A stretch of 5,304 bases of DNA, from NCBI GenBank assembly GCA_024679435.1, contig JAIBDK010000189.1, positions 1 through 5,304 on the forward strand, read 5' to 3'. The translations under genes were made by a program, and so were the position numbers. The stretch is from Gammaproteobacteria bacterium. GTDB lineage: Bacteria > Pseudomonadota > Gammaproteobacteria > Arenicellales > Poriferihabitantaceae. This document shows positions 1-5,130 of the stretch, one piece after another (within the stretch, counting starts at the first letter, position 1; every line of letters starts with the position of its first letter). The notes under the pieces are model-generated. The model saw nothing but the letters and a program-made list of their open reading frames with translations. It was not told where the DNA came from and did not search any database.

Positions 1-816
1 GGATTTGAATATCGCACTGACGATGTATTTATTTGCACTCCCCCAAAATGTGGAACAACGTGGACGCAAGCAATATGCGCAAATCTAATTTTCGGGACAA
101 CCGACTTCGATGGAAAATTGACAGATATTTCTCCCTGGTTTGATAGCAAAATCGATTCGCTCGACAATTACCTCACCAGGTTAGAGGCTCAAAAACATCG
201 TCGCTTTATCAAAACCCATACCCCACTGGACGGAATGCCCTATTACGAATCCAGCCAATACCTAATCATCTATCGAAATCCCATAGATGCTTATTTCTCG
301 ATACGAAATCATATGCTCAATATGTTGGACCCGCCTGACATACCACAGCTTGCTAATGATCCCAGGGAAGGGTTTTATGCGTGGGTTGACGCTCCATTTG
401 AAGAGGGGGTCGGCGAACAGCGTTCCCTGGAAGCATTTATTCACCATTATTCAAGTTATAAGAACTATCAAGATCTTGAGAACTTCAATTTTTTCCATTT
501 TTCAGATATGAAACGAGATATTCGTTCGACGGTACAACGTTTTGCTAACATTCTAGGGATCGAGTTATCGCAGCGTCGTAACCTTGATATTTGCGAAGCC
601 GTTAACTTCTCTGAAATGAAAAAGAAAGCCAGCTCGTATGCACCTGCATCAGGGAAACCCATATTTAAAAGTGACGAGGCATTTTTCAATAGTGGCAAAA
701 ACAGCCAGTGGGGAGGAATATTGAAAAATGAGGAATTGGAACATTATTCGTTTCGGATAAATGAATTGTTATCGTCTAAAGACGTTGACTGGATTGAGAA
801 CGGGAGCGGTTTATGA
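1..816 (+). CDS. Sulfotransferase domain protein, 5'-truncated by window start
   Basis: The reading frame is open from base 1 to the TGA at 814-816, giving 271 residues with the N-terminus missing. Numbering from the first codon in the window, PPKCGTTW (14-21) is the 5'-phosphosulfate-binding loop of PAPS-dependent sulfotransferases. KTH (71-73) carries the His that acts as catalytic base in cytosolic sulfotransferases. YRNPIDAYFS (91-100) is the 3'-phosphate-binding RNP...S motif. FHFSDMKRD (165-173) matches the usual YEDLK segment, and NSGKNSQW (230-237) sits where the RKGxxGDW motif is expected but is diverged. Such enzymes move sulfate from PAPS to a hydroxyl or amine acceptor in the cytoplasm; the acceptor cannot be told here. 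A TTG at 118 could be taken as the start, but that would cut off the PAPS loop, so the gene clearly begins upstream of the window. Only about 20-40 residues are probably missing. The family is clear; the substrate is unknown. Confidence 0.9.
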   Translation, partial: GFEYRTDDVFICTPPKCGTTWTQAICANLIFGTTDFDGKLTDISPWFDSKIDSLDNYLTRLEAQKHRRFIKTHTPLDGMPYYESSQYLIIYRNPIDAYFSIRNHMLNMLDPPDIPQLANDPREGFYAWVDAPFEEGVGEQRSLEAFIHHYSSYKNYQDLENFNFFHFSDMKRDIRSTVQRFANILGIELSQRRNLDICEAVNFSEMKKKASSYAPASGKPIFKSDEAFFNSGKNSQWGGILKNEELEHYSFRINELLSSKDVDWIENGSGL

Positions 817-935
817 GTCGTATCAATAATCCACATAACAAGCGCATGAGCATTACAGAAAATCCTTGCACGATTTATCTGGTCGATTATTCGGGCATCA
901 TTAAGAACGGGCCTCACCTACAAAAAGGAAAATAG
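813..935 (+). CDS. Possible 40-aa small ORF overlapping the sulfotransferase stop
   Basis: An ATG at 813-815 overlaps the sulfotransferase TGA in an ATGA arrangement typical of translational coupling. GGGAG at 802-806 lies six bases upstream as a plausible ribosome binding site. The frame stays open for 40 codons to TAG at 933-935. The peptide starts MSRINNPHNKRMS, is polar, has no signal peptide or membrane segment, and matches no family I recognise. Against it being real: the ORF runs across the CATAACAAGCGCATG element at 834-848, which resembles half of a recombination site seen again behind another gene. The overlap may therefore be chance reading through a spacer. I list it because the start context is good, but I favour a non-coding spacer. 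Confidence 0.22.
   Translation: MSRINNPHNKRMSITENPCTIYLVDYSGIIKNGPHLQKGK
834..848 (+). other. attC-like half-site behind the sulfotransferase
   Basis: CATAACAAGCGCATG begins 17 bases after the sulfotransferase stop. It matches the sequence at 4355-4369 (CATAACACACGCATG) at 13 of 15 positions, and that copy also sits at the end of a gene. The layout TAAC, seven bases, then TGAGC resembles the R''-L'' arm of integron attC sites. No matching GTT-containing second arm is visible before the next gene at 980, so if it is an attC remnant, half has been lost. Confidence 0.25.
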
Positions 936-968
936 ACTTAGCAAACAATTTAATAAACAAATCCCTAT

Positions 969-973
969 GGAGG
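969..973 (+). promoter_or_regulatory. Strong ribosome binding site for the DUF1330 gene
   Basis: GGAGG lies six bases before the ATG at 980 and is the best Shine-Dalgarno match in the window. It fixes the start at 980. A longer-looking frame starting at ATG 967 overlaps this site and encodes a protein with no family likeness. Confidence 0.8.
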
Positions 974-979
974 ACAGAA

Positions 980-1276
980 ATGAGTGCATATGTAGTAGGT
1001 CAAATTCAAATCGACGATACAGAAGAGTATCAAAAATATCTGGATGGATTCCTTCCCAGTTTCCAGCGCCATGGCGGAAAACTCCTTGCAACGACGAAAA
1101 ACTCTACCGAGGTGATAGAAGGAAAGTGGGCATATCCAAATACCGTAATCCTGGAGTTTCCGAGTTTAGAGGCAGCACACGATTGGCATACTGATCCTGA
1201 GTATGTGGAGCTGGTATCCCACCGCCACAAAGCAGCCAAAACAAATCTAGCGATCGTTGATGGGTTTTCAGAATGA
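980..1276 (+). CDS. DUF1330 family protein (dimeric alpha-beta barrel fold)
   Basis: This 98-residue protein has the usual length and full pattern of the DUF1330 family. It opens with a beta strand (AYVVGQIQI, 3-11), then an EYQKYLDGF helix. HGGK (31-34), EVIEGKW (44-50), the VILEFPS strand (56-62), a helix with Trp69, DPEY (72-75), Arg82 and a closing VDGF (93-96) follow. The family has a ferredoxin-like dimeric alpha-beta barrel related to antibiotic-biosynthesis monooxygenases and EthD proteins; its function is generally unknown, and no cofactor site can be read here. It is cytoplasmic, with no signal peptide. It has its own strong ribosome site and is separated from the genes on both sides by more than 140 bases, so it looks like an independent unit rather than an operon member. 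Family assignment is confident; the role is not known. Confidence 0.9.
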   Translation: MSAYVVGQIQIDDTEEYQKYLDGFLPSFQRHGGKLLATTKNSTEVIEGKWAYPNTVILEFPSLEAAHDWHTDPEYVELVSHRHKAAKTNLAIVDGFSE

Positions 1277-1490
1277 AAAACACAACGGCAGCTCGGAGTA
1301 ACTCTCGCATACAGTCGAATTAGCATAACTCTGCGCTGCCCATACTTTGCATCATGTGGGTGAGGAAGGCGCCATTAAACATCTGTGGAACCTGGCGCCC
1401 CGATCCTGCCGTTACTTATATTCACTCGTAAATCCCACTGCCCCACGGTATTATCAGTAGAGTTAAAAAATTAGAATTACGGGAACGTCA
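1277..1490 (+). other. 214-base spacer upstream of the cyclase gene
   Basis: No coding frame with family likeness is present. The left two thirds are taken up by the nested inverted repeats at 1284-1413. The right third (1414-1490) is AT-richer and must carry any promoter for the cyclase. TATTAT at 1449-1454 matches a -10 box at five of six positions, but no convincing -35 lies 16-18 bases upstream. GGGAA at 1481-1485 is a weak ribosome site before ATG 1491. Confidence 0.5.
1284..1413 (+). other. Long imperfect inverted repeat, attC-like, behind the DUF1330 gene
   Basis: AACGGCAG (1284-1291) is the exact reverse complement of CTGCCGTT (1406-1413). After a one-by-two base bulge, TCGG (1293-1296) pairs with CCGA (1400-1403). 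The ends are thus AAC and GTT, and the 130-base length falls in the range of integron attC sites. Inside are a perfect seven-base stem, GGCGCCA (1368-1374) with TGGCGCC (1393-1399), and another CATAAC (1324-1329). The left arm has a competing partner: bases 1287-1298 can also pair with 1329-1340 (ten Watson-Crick pairs and one G-U in twelve). No T-run follows either stem, so a standard intrinsic terminator is not supported. It could be an attC relic, another folded element, or an mRNA 3' structure. Confidence 0.3.
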
Positions 1491-3281
1491 ATGACGCAAG
1501 AAACAGCACGTAAACTAGCTGTCTTGGTGCATGCCGATATAGTCGGCTCAACCGCACTCGTTCAACGCAATGAAACGCTCGCCCATCAGCGTATGCAGGA
1601 CACTTTCCGCCGATTTTCAGACGCCATTGTCAGCCATGATGGTATTCCTCATGAAATACGGGGCGATGCGATCGTTGCAGAGTTTTCAAAAGCCTCTGAT
1701 GCCGTTGTCGCATCCGTCAAATTCCAGAATGACAATGCAACTCACAACGAACAACTTGGGGATACCATCCGTCCTCAAATCAGAATCGGTATTGCGATGG
1801 GTGAAGTAGTCATAGCCGATAGCACGGTGACAGGAGAAGGAATTGTTCTGGCGCAACGATTGGAACAACTCGCTGAGCCCGGCGGAGTTTGCATCCAGGA
1901 TGCGGCTTATCAAACTGTCCCCAGGCGTCTGCCATTTCGTTATGACAGTCTTGGTGAACAAGCTTTAAAAGGATTCGACATCCCTGTCAGGGCCTTTTTG
2001 GTAAAACAGGAAACTCAAAACTTATCACCTGAATCTGCAACGTCGGCACCGCAAGATCCTTTTGCGCAGGACTTGCCCGAAGAACCATCAATAGCAGTCC
2101 TTCCATTTATCAGCATGGAGGGGGACACGGAACAATCATTCTTCGCCGAGGGGCTTTCTGAAGATATCATCACCGGCCTTTCTGTCGTCAGTGGTCTTTT
2201 GGTTATTGCACGCGGTTCATCTTTTGCCTACAAGGGACGTAATGTTGACGAAAGGACAGTCGCCAAAGAACTGGGCGTTAAGTACGTCATTCAGGGTAGT
2301 GTGCGGCGTTCCACAAATCGCTGCCGTGTCACCGTTCACCTCGTGAACGGTGACACTGGCCGAGGTCTATGGACACAAAAATTTGATCGAGAGCTCACAG
2401 AACTATTCGACTTGCAGGACGACATCATGCAGCAAGTGGTGGCGTCCGTATCGACTCAAATCCTGCTGACCGAGGGGCGATTTAGAAAACATAGAAGTCA
2501 GGCCGATAGTCGTCTATGGGATCTGGTAAGCCAGGCACGCAGTCTTTTATACGATATGACAGAAGAGTCACTCAACAAAGCGTTGGTTCTGTGTGAAAAG
2601 GCCATTTCCCTTTATCCCGACGACGACCAGGCGAATTGCTTTCTGGCTACAATAATCTACCATCAGGTGATCCTTGGTTTCGACAGGAATCGCAAATTAT
2701 CGCTCAATCGAGCACGTCATCATATTCAACGTGCCCTCGAAATCAACGAAGAATACGAATGGTCACACATGGTTTTGGCATGGATCCTTATGCAGTATGG
2801 TGAGCACCAGGCCGCGGTTGAGGAAGTTGAGCGAGGTCTTGAAATCAATCCGAATCATTCGGTTCTTCTGGGTGGTATGGGAGACATTCTACCGTTTGTT
2901 GGGCGCCCTGAAGAGGCAATTGAATATGGAGAACGAGCGCTCCGATTGGATCCACGTAATCCGACTATTTTCTATCGGTACAGCTCTCTTGCGCGCTCAT
3001 GCTTTCACTGCGGGCAGTACAATACGGGAATTGACTGGGCCAAAAAGGCGATTCAGCGTCGGTCCACCTGGCTGGAAGGACATGTTTATCTGATCGCCTG
3101 CTTATCAAAAACTGGAAACACAAAGGACGCAGAAAGTGCAAAAAATAAATGTCTCGCATTGTTTCCTGAGACAAACATTGCATCGCTCATCGAAACGGCC
3201 GTTATTCCAGGAAATGTGTCAGAGTACAAAAAACAAGTCTGCGAAGCGCTGCGCACTACTGGAATACCTGAAGGCCGTTAG
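1491..3281 (+). CDS. Class III cyclase domain protein with TolB-like domain and TPR repeats
   Basis: This 596-residue protein has three parts. Residues 7-172 form a class III adenylate/guanylate cyclase homology domain: HADIVGST holds the first metal Asp (D16), HEIRGDAIVAEF the second (D59), followed by RIGIAMGEVVIAD (98-110), GIVLAQRLEQLAEPGG (117-132) and LGEQALKGF (154-162). Residues about 199-320 match the TolB N-terminal-like domain common behind such cyclases (PSIAVLPF, FFAEGLSEDIITGL, VIARGSSFAYKG, LGVKYVIQGSVRR, LWTQKFDR). Residues about 340-560 are TPR-type helix pairs, for example around ALEIN, GLEINPNHSVLLGGMGDIL and ALRLDPRNPTIFY. No signal peptide or membrane helix is seen, so it is probably cytoplasmic. 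Both metal Asp residues and Arg123 are kept. However, the transition-state Asn of the canonical GxxxNxAxR pattern is Val119, and the Lys three residues before the GD pair is Glu55, so cyclase activity is uncertain. I recall close relatives with the same VHADVVGST and LAQRLEQLA wording, so this is a standing subfamily rather than a damaged copy. The start at 1491 has only a weak GGGAA site. Confidence 0.9.
   Translation: MTQETARKLAVLVHADIVGSTALVQRNETLAHQRMQDTFRRFSDAIVSHDGIPHEIRGDAIVAEFSKASDAVVASVKFQNDNATHNEQLGDTIRPQIRIGIAMGEVVIADSTVTGEGIVLAQRLEQLAEPGGVCIQDAAYQTVPRRLPFRYDSLGEQALKGFDIPVRAFLVKQETQNLSPESATSAPQDPFAQDLPEEPSIAVLPFISMEGDTEQSFFAEGLSEDIITGLSVVSGLLVIARGSSFAYKGRNVDERTVAKELGVKYVIQGSVRRSTNRCRVTVHLVNGDTGRGLWTQKFDRELTELFDLQDDIMQQVVASVSTQILLTEGRFRKHRSQADSRLWDLVSQARSLLYDMTEESLNKALVLCEKAISLYPDDDQANCFLATIIYHQVILGFDRNRKLSLNRARHHIQRALEINEEYEWSHMVLAWILMQYGEHQAAVEEVERGLEINPNHSVLLGGMGDILPFVGRPEEAIEYGERALRLDPRNPTIFYRYSSLARSCFHCGQYNTGIDWAKKAIQRRSTWLEGHVYLIACLSKTGNTKDAESAKNKCLALFPETNIASLIETAVIPGNVSEYKKQVCEALRTTGIPEGR
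2326..2356 (+). repeat. Perfect 14-bp hairpin inside the cyclase gene
   Basis: GTGTCACCGTTCAC (2326-2339) is exactly complementary to GTGAACGGTGACAC (2343-2356), with a three-base loop CTC that is exactly the codon for Leu284. The stem lies in codons 279-289 of the TolB-like domain. The coding sequence reads normally through it. A stem this long and perfect is unlikely by chance in a gene of this size. Confidence 0.9.
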
Positions 3282-3417
3282 TCGCCTTTACAATGAGCCG
3301 TGATTCGCGAAATTGGACGCAAAGATTGATATTCAGCCCGTTATTAGCCAAGATACGTTGCTCAAAAATTATGAAATCAAAAGGTTTTCAATACACCTGG
3401 CTTCATGAGATAAGCAT
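3282..3417 (+). other. 136-base spacer between cyclase and cupin genes
   Basis: No CATAAC element, strong stem or T-run terminator is visible here, which sets it apart from most other spacers in the window. TTGATA (3326-3331) is a fair -35 candidate but no good -10 follows at normal spacing. A 16-codon frame (3371-3421) ends by overlapping the cupin start codon as ATGA, but it has no ribosome site. Confidence 0.4.
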
Positions 3418-3831
3418 ATGAAAAAATATACTCCTCTATTTCTATTTCTATTCTCAGGTAGCGTTTTTTCTGCAGGTGATCCGCCGGTCAAAGTAGAGCC
3501 TTTGGTTAAAACCACCAGGAGCTGGGACGGCGCGACTTTACCTTCCTATGATGAGGGTCAGCCTGAAATAACTATACTAAAAATTACTGTTCAACCGAAC
3601 GTGGAACTCCCGTGGCACACTCATCCAATCATAAACGCCGGCATCATGACGAAGGGCACACTGACAGTAATGACTAAATCTGGAGAAGAGCTCGAGCTAG
3701 TTGCTGGCGAAACAATTGTCGAAGTTGTTGATAAAATACATCGTGGCATCAACAAAGGGTCTGAGCCTGCGGAAATAATAGTGTTCTATGCGGGTGTAGA
3801 AAAAACACCATTATCAGTTAAAACAGAATGA
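3418..3831 (+). CDS. Exported cupin-domain protein
   Basis: The protein has 137 residues. The N-terminus is a clear signal peptide: MKKY, a hydrophobic run TPLFLFLFSGSVFS, and likely cleavage at Ser18 or Ala19. It is therefore probably periplasmic, with no lipobox Cys. The rest is a single cupin barrel. Motif 1 is PWHTHPIINAGIMTKGTLTV (65-84), with metal-ligand candidates His67 and His69. Motif 2 is GETIVEVVDKIHRGIN (97-112), with His108 and the usual Asn112. The Glu normally found three to four residues after HxH is absent (Asn73/Ala74), so the metal site would have three His at most. Small secreted cupins of this type are common and mostly uncharacterised; a specific reaction cannot be assigned. 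The start is supported by the signal peptide right at ATG 3418; the ribosome site (GAGAT, 3407-3411) is weak. The stop is followed after four bases by the attC-like element. Confidence 0.9.
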   Translation: MKKYTPLFLFLFSGSVFSAGDPPVKVEPLVKTTRSWDGATLPSYDEGQPEITILKITVQPNVELPWHTHPIINAGIMTKGTLTVMTKSGEELELVAGETIVEVVDKIHRGINKGSEPAEIIVFYAGVEKTPLSVKTE

Positions 3832-3835
3832 TACA

Positions 3836-3923
3836 CATAACAACTGGGTCAAGTCACTTACTGCTCTCACCGGGACGTCTGAAAGCGGGCTTCGCCCCCG
3901 GCGCGCCTTAATGAGGCATTGTG
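3836..3923 (+). other. attC-like recombination-site relic behind the cupin gene
   Basis: The element opens with CATAAC (3836-3841), then seven bases, then TCAAG (3849-3853). A central region holds GGGC-TTC-GCCC (3887-3897), nested in CCGGG (3870-3874) with CCCGG (3897-3901). It closes with CTTAA (3907-3911), six bases, and ATTGTG (3918-3923). This order and spacing (TAAC, 7 nt, TCAAG, TTCG-tipped stem, CTTAA, 6-7 nt, GTTA) is that of well-known integron attC sites such as that of aadA1. The right-hand box is ATTGTG instead of the GTTATG that would mirror CATAAC. This changes the key G of the G/TT exchange point, so the site looks inactivated. Resemblance is from memory of the attC layout; no alignment was run. 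Confidence 0.45.
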
Positions 3924-3942
3924 GAGATCGAGATATCAACCT

Positions 3943-3946
3943 GGAG
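3943..3946 (+). promoter_or_regulatory. Ribosome binding site deciding the start of the first SnoaL-like gene
   Basis: GGAG lies eight bases before ATG 3955. It favours that start over the in-frame TTG at 3919, which would add 12 residues encoded by the tail of the attC-like element. Confidence 0.65.
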
Positions 3947-3954
3947 TATTTGTC

Positions 3955-4359
3955 ATGAGCCCTGATGATTTACGCAAGTTTGCAAAGGAATACGGAGAAG
4001 CCTGGAGCAGCAATGACCCTGACCAGGTATTAGCACTGCATTGTGAATCAAGCCGACTGTCAGTTAACGATAACAAACCCGCAATCGGGAAATCTGAAAT
4101 TCGAAAAGTCGTTGAAGCATTCATGGAGGGATTCCCCGATCTCTACATTCACGTAAACGAAGTGGCGGTAGAAGAAAGGGGCGTTGTTTTTTATTGCAAT
4201 GCGATAGCGACAAATTCAGGACCAGGCGGAACTGGAAACAAAATCAATATAAAGATTCACGAAATATGGAAGTTCGATAAGAGCGGAAAATTCACCGAGG
4301 TCAGAGCATACGATGACCCAGAAGATTTTGAACGACAACTCAATCAGCATTCCTCATAA
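3955..4359 (+). CDS. SnoaL-like / NTF2-fold protein (first of two)
   Basis: The 134-residue product fits a single NTF2-fold cone. A first helix (LRKFAKEYGEAWSSNDPDQVLALH, with the typical AW) is followed by SSRLSVNDNKPAIGKSEIRKVVEAFMEGFPDL, which is the usual glycine turn, second helix and F-PD segment. Then come beta strands VNEVAVEERGVVFYCNAIAT, INIKIHEIWKFDKSGKFTEVRAYDD. This pattern marks the SnoaL/ketosteroid-isomerase-like superfamily, which includes small-molecule isomerases, cyclases and many proteins of unknown role. The substrate cannot be predicted. No signal peptide is present, so it is cytoplasmic. I chose ATG 3955 because of the GGAG site and because the family helix starts just after it. 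Its TAA stop (4357-4359) lies inside the CATAAC that begins the next attC-like element. Confidence 0.87.
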   Translation: MSPDDLRKFAKEYGEAWSSNDPDQVLALHCESSRLSVNDNKPAIGKSEIRKVVEAFMEGFPDLYIHVNEVAVEERGVVFYCNAIATNSGPGGTGNKINIKIHEIWKFDKSGKFTEVRAYDDPEDFERQLNQHSS

Positions 4360-4413
4360 CACACGCATGCCGTCGAACGCAGCAAGCCTGCGCCGGTTGT
4401 TGAGACGTTATAA
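4355..4413 (+). other. attC-like inverted repeat between the two SnoaL-like genes
   Basis: The element starts with CATAAC (4355-4360), overlapping the stop codon of the gene before it, and ends with ACGTTATAA (4405-4413). ATAAC (4356-4360) pairs with GTTAT (4407-4411). GTC (4372-4374) pairs with GAC (4404-4406). The tip is a perfect CGCAG (4378-4382) / CTGCG (4388-4392) stem with loop CAAGC. The 59-base length and bulged fold suit a short attC site. The first 15 bases match the half-site at 834-848 at 13 positions. A plain terminator is unlikely as no T-run follows. Confidence 0.37.
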
Positions 4414-4455
4414 GGAAATATCCAGTTTCAGAAATCCAGACAGAGACATGACCTA

Positions 4456-4845
4456 ATGAGCAATGAACCAGATGAAGTTACCGTTGAGTTTTTAGAGGCG
4501 TTTGCAGATGCCTGGAATCGGCATGATGCCGATGACCTTATGTCTTTTATGACTGAGGATTGTGTATTCGATGCCTCAGGTGGAAGCGACACTTGCGGTA
4601 CCCGATATGAAGGTGCGGAAGCAGTGCGGAATGGATACGCTAAAGCATGGAAAGATTTTCCCGATGCCCAGTGGAATAATGCTAGCCACTTTGTGCGGGG
4701 AAATAAAGGGGTTTCGGAATGGACATTTACAGGCACAAATCCGGAAGGAAAACGTTCAGAAGTTAACGGTTGCGATGTTTTTACGTTCCGGGATGGGAAA
4801 ATCCTTGTTAAAAATTCGTATCGAAAAAGTCGCCCATTATTTTAA
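4456..4845 (+). CDS. SnoaL-like / NTF2-fold protein (second of two)
   Basis: This 129-residue protein belongs to the same fold as its upstream neighbour but a different subfamily. Visible landmarks are FADAWNRHDADDLMSFM (15-32), DCVFDASGG (35-43), GTRYEGAEAVRNGY (48-61), WKDFPDAQW (65-73), VSEWTFTGT (86-94) and a distinctive EVNGCDVFTFRDGKI (102-116) ending in YRKSRPLF. The subfamily is common in proteobacteria as 'nuclear transport factor 2 family protein' and is uncharacterised, probably binding or acting on a small hydrophobic molecule. It is cytoplasmic. The start at 4456 fits the family length, but no good ribosome site precedes it (only AGAGA around 4442-4446). A stray ATG at 4448 reads ATG-ACC-TAA in another frame just upstream. 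The 96-base gap to the previous gene is mostly the attC-like repeat, so this is not a tight operon. Confidence 0.9.
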   Translation: MSNEPDEVTVEFLEAFADAWNRHDADDLMSFMTEDCVFDASGGSDTCGTRYEGAEAVRNGYAKAWKDFPDAQWNNASHFVRGNKGVSEWTFTGTNPEGKRSEVNGCDVFTFRDGKILVKNSYRKSRPLF

Positions 4846-4880
4846 TGAAGCGGTTGCCACAAATTGCCTTCTAGCAAAGT

Positions 4881-4927
4881 CATAAAGCCAGACACCGTAA
4901 TGCTGCTCTGCTTGTTGTGGGGTTATG
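4881..4927 (+). other. Weak attC-like inverted repeat behind the second SnoaL-like gene
   Basis: CATAA (4881-4885) pairs with TTATG (4923-4927), and after a two-base mismatch CCA (4888-4890) pairs with TGG (4918-4920). The right end reads GTTATG (4922-4927), the exact mirror of the CATAAC seen behind four other genes, just where the right arm of an attC should stand. CCACAA (4857-4862) is also complementary to TTGTGG (4915-4920), giving an alternative fold. The left box is CATAAA, not CATAAC, and the span of 47 bases is short for an attC. Confidence 0.25.
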
Positions 4928-4955
4928 TTTTCAAGGGTTTAGCGCCAATCAAAAT

Positions 4956-5092
4956 ATGAATATTAATGATAACGGCCAGCATTACTACCTGGCTGATGGG
5001 CATTGGAACAAGAAAGGGCTTGAGGTTGGTGGAACCCTGTTGTTGGTGGAACCCTGTTGTTTGAGAAAATATCTGGCACTACGCGCCACTAG
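4956..5092 (+). pseudogene. Frameshifted C-terminal remnant of an SGNH/GDSL-type hydrolase
   Basis: The frame encodes NDNGQHYYLADGHWNKKGLE. ADGHWNKKG matches the block bearing the catalytic Asp and His near the C-terminus of SGNH-superfamily hydrolases and acyltransferases, usually written D-x-H-x-N-x-x-G. Straight after it a 17-bp unit is repeated twice (5025-5058), shifting the frame. Read as it stands, the ORF continues with nonsense to a TAA at 5127-5129. Dropping one 17-bp copy restores GGTLLFEKISGTTRH and a TAG at 5090-5092, a natural family ending. The nucleophile Ser block and the oxyanion Gly and Asn blocks of an intact enzyme are absent, as only about 40 codons remain. The left edge is uncertain: I place it at the in-frame ATG 4956, but the frame is open back to 4875. 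I consider it non-functional. Confidence 0.6.
5025..5058 (+). repeat. Tandem duplication, 17 bp x 2
   Basis: GTTGGTGGAACCCTGTT occurs at 5025-5041 and again at 5042-5058 without a single difference, followed by GTT as the start of a third unit. The unit length is not a multiple of three. Perfect identity suggests a recent slippage event. Confidence 0.97.
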
Positions 5093-5130
5093 ATCCGAAA
5101 CGTTGTCTCTCCCGTTAAGGCAAACTTAAA

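Noticed and set aside
866..893. TTGCAC, 16-bp gap, TATTCG as a promoter for the DUF1330 gene
   Set aside because: Both boxes match the sigma-70 consensus poorly; such pairs are common by chance.
967..1194. 75-codon frame on the + strand starting just before the DUF1330 gene
   Set aside because: It overlaps the DUF1330 gene in another frame, has no ribosome site of its own and no family likeness.
1287..1340. Intrinsic terminator behind the DUF1330 gene
   Set aside because: The stem is good but the loop is 30 bases and no T-run follows.
1449..1454. TATTAT as a -10 box for the cyclase gene
   Set aside because: No acceptable -35 is found at 16-18 bp, so I mention it only in the spacer entry.
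2674..3093. 139-codon + strand frame inside the cyclase gene
   Set aside because: It is an out-of-frame shadow of the TPR region.
3371..3421. 16-codon ORF ending in an ATGA overlap with the cupin start, a possible leader peptide
   Set aside because: There is no ribosome site before it, no run of regulatory codons and no attenuator stem after it.
3919..3954. N-terminal extension of the first SnoaL-like protein from TTG 3919
   Set aside because: ATG 3955 has a better ribosome site, and the extra residues come from the attC-like element.
4428..4736. 102-codon frame on the - strand opposite the second SnoaL-like gene
   Set aside because: It is the antisense of a clearly conserved coding region, and its translation matches nothing recognisable.
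4875..4955. Signal-peptide-like translation (KARHRNAALLVVGLCFQGFSA) in frame with the SGNH remnant
   Set aside because: There is no ATG or supported start codon ahead of the charged stretch, and it overlaps the attC-like repeat; probably coincidental.
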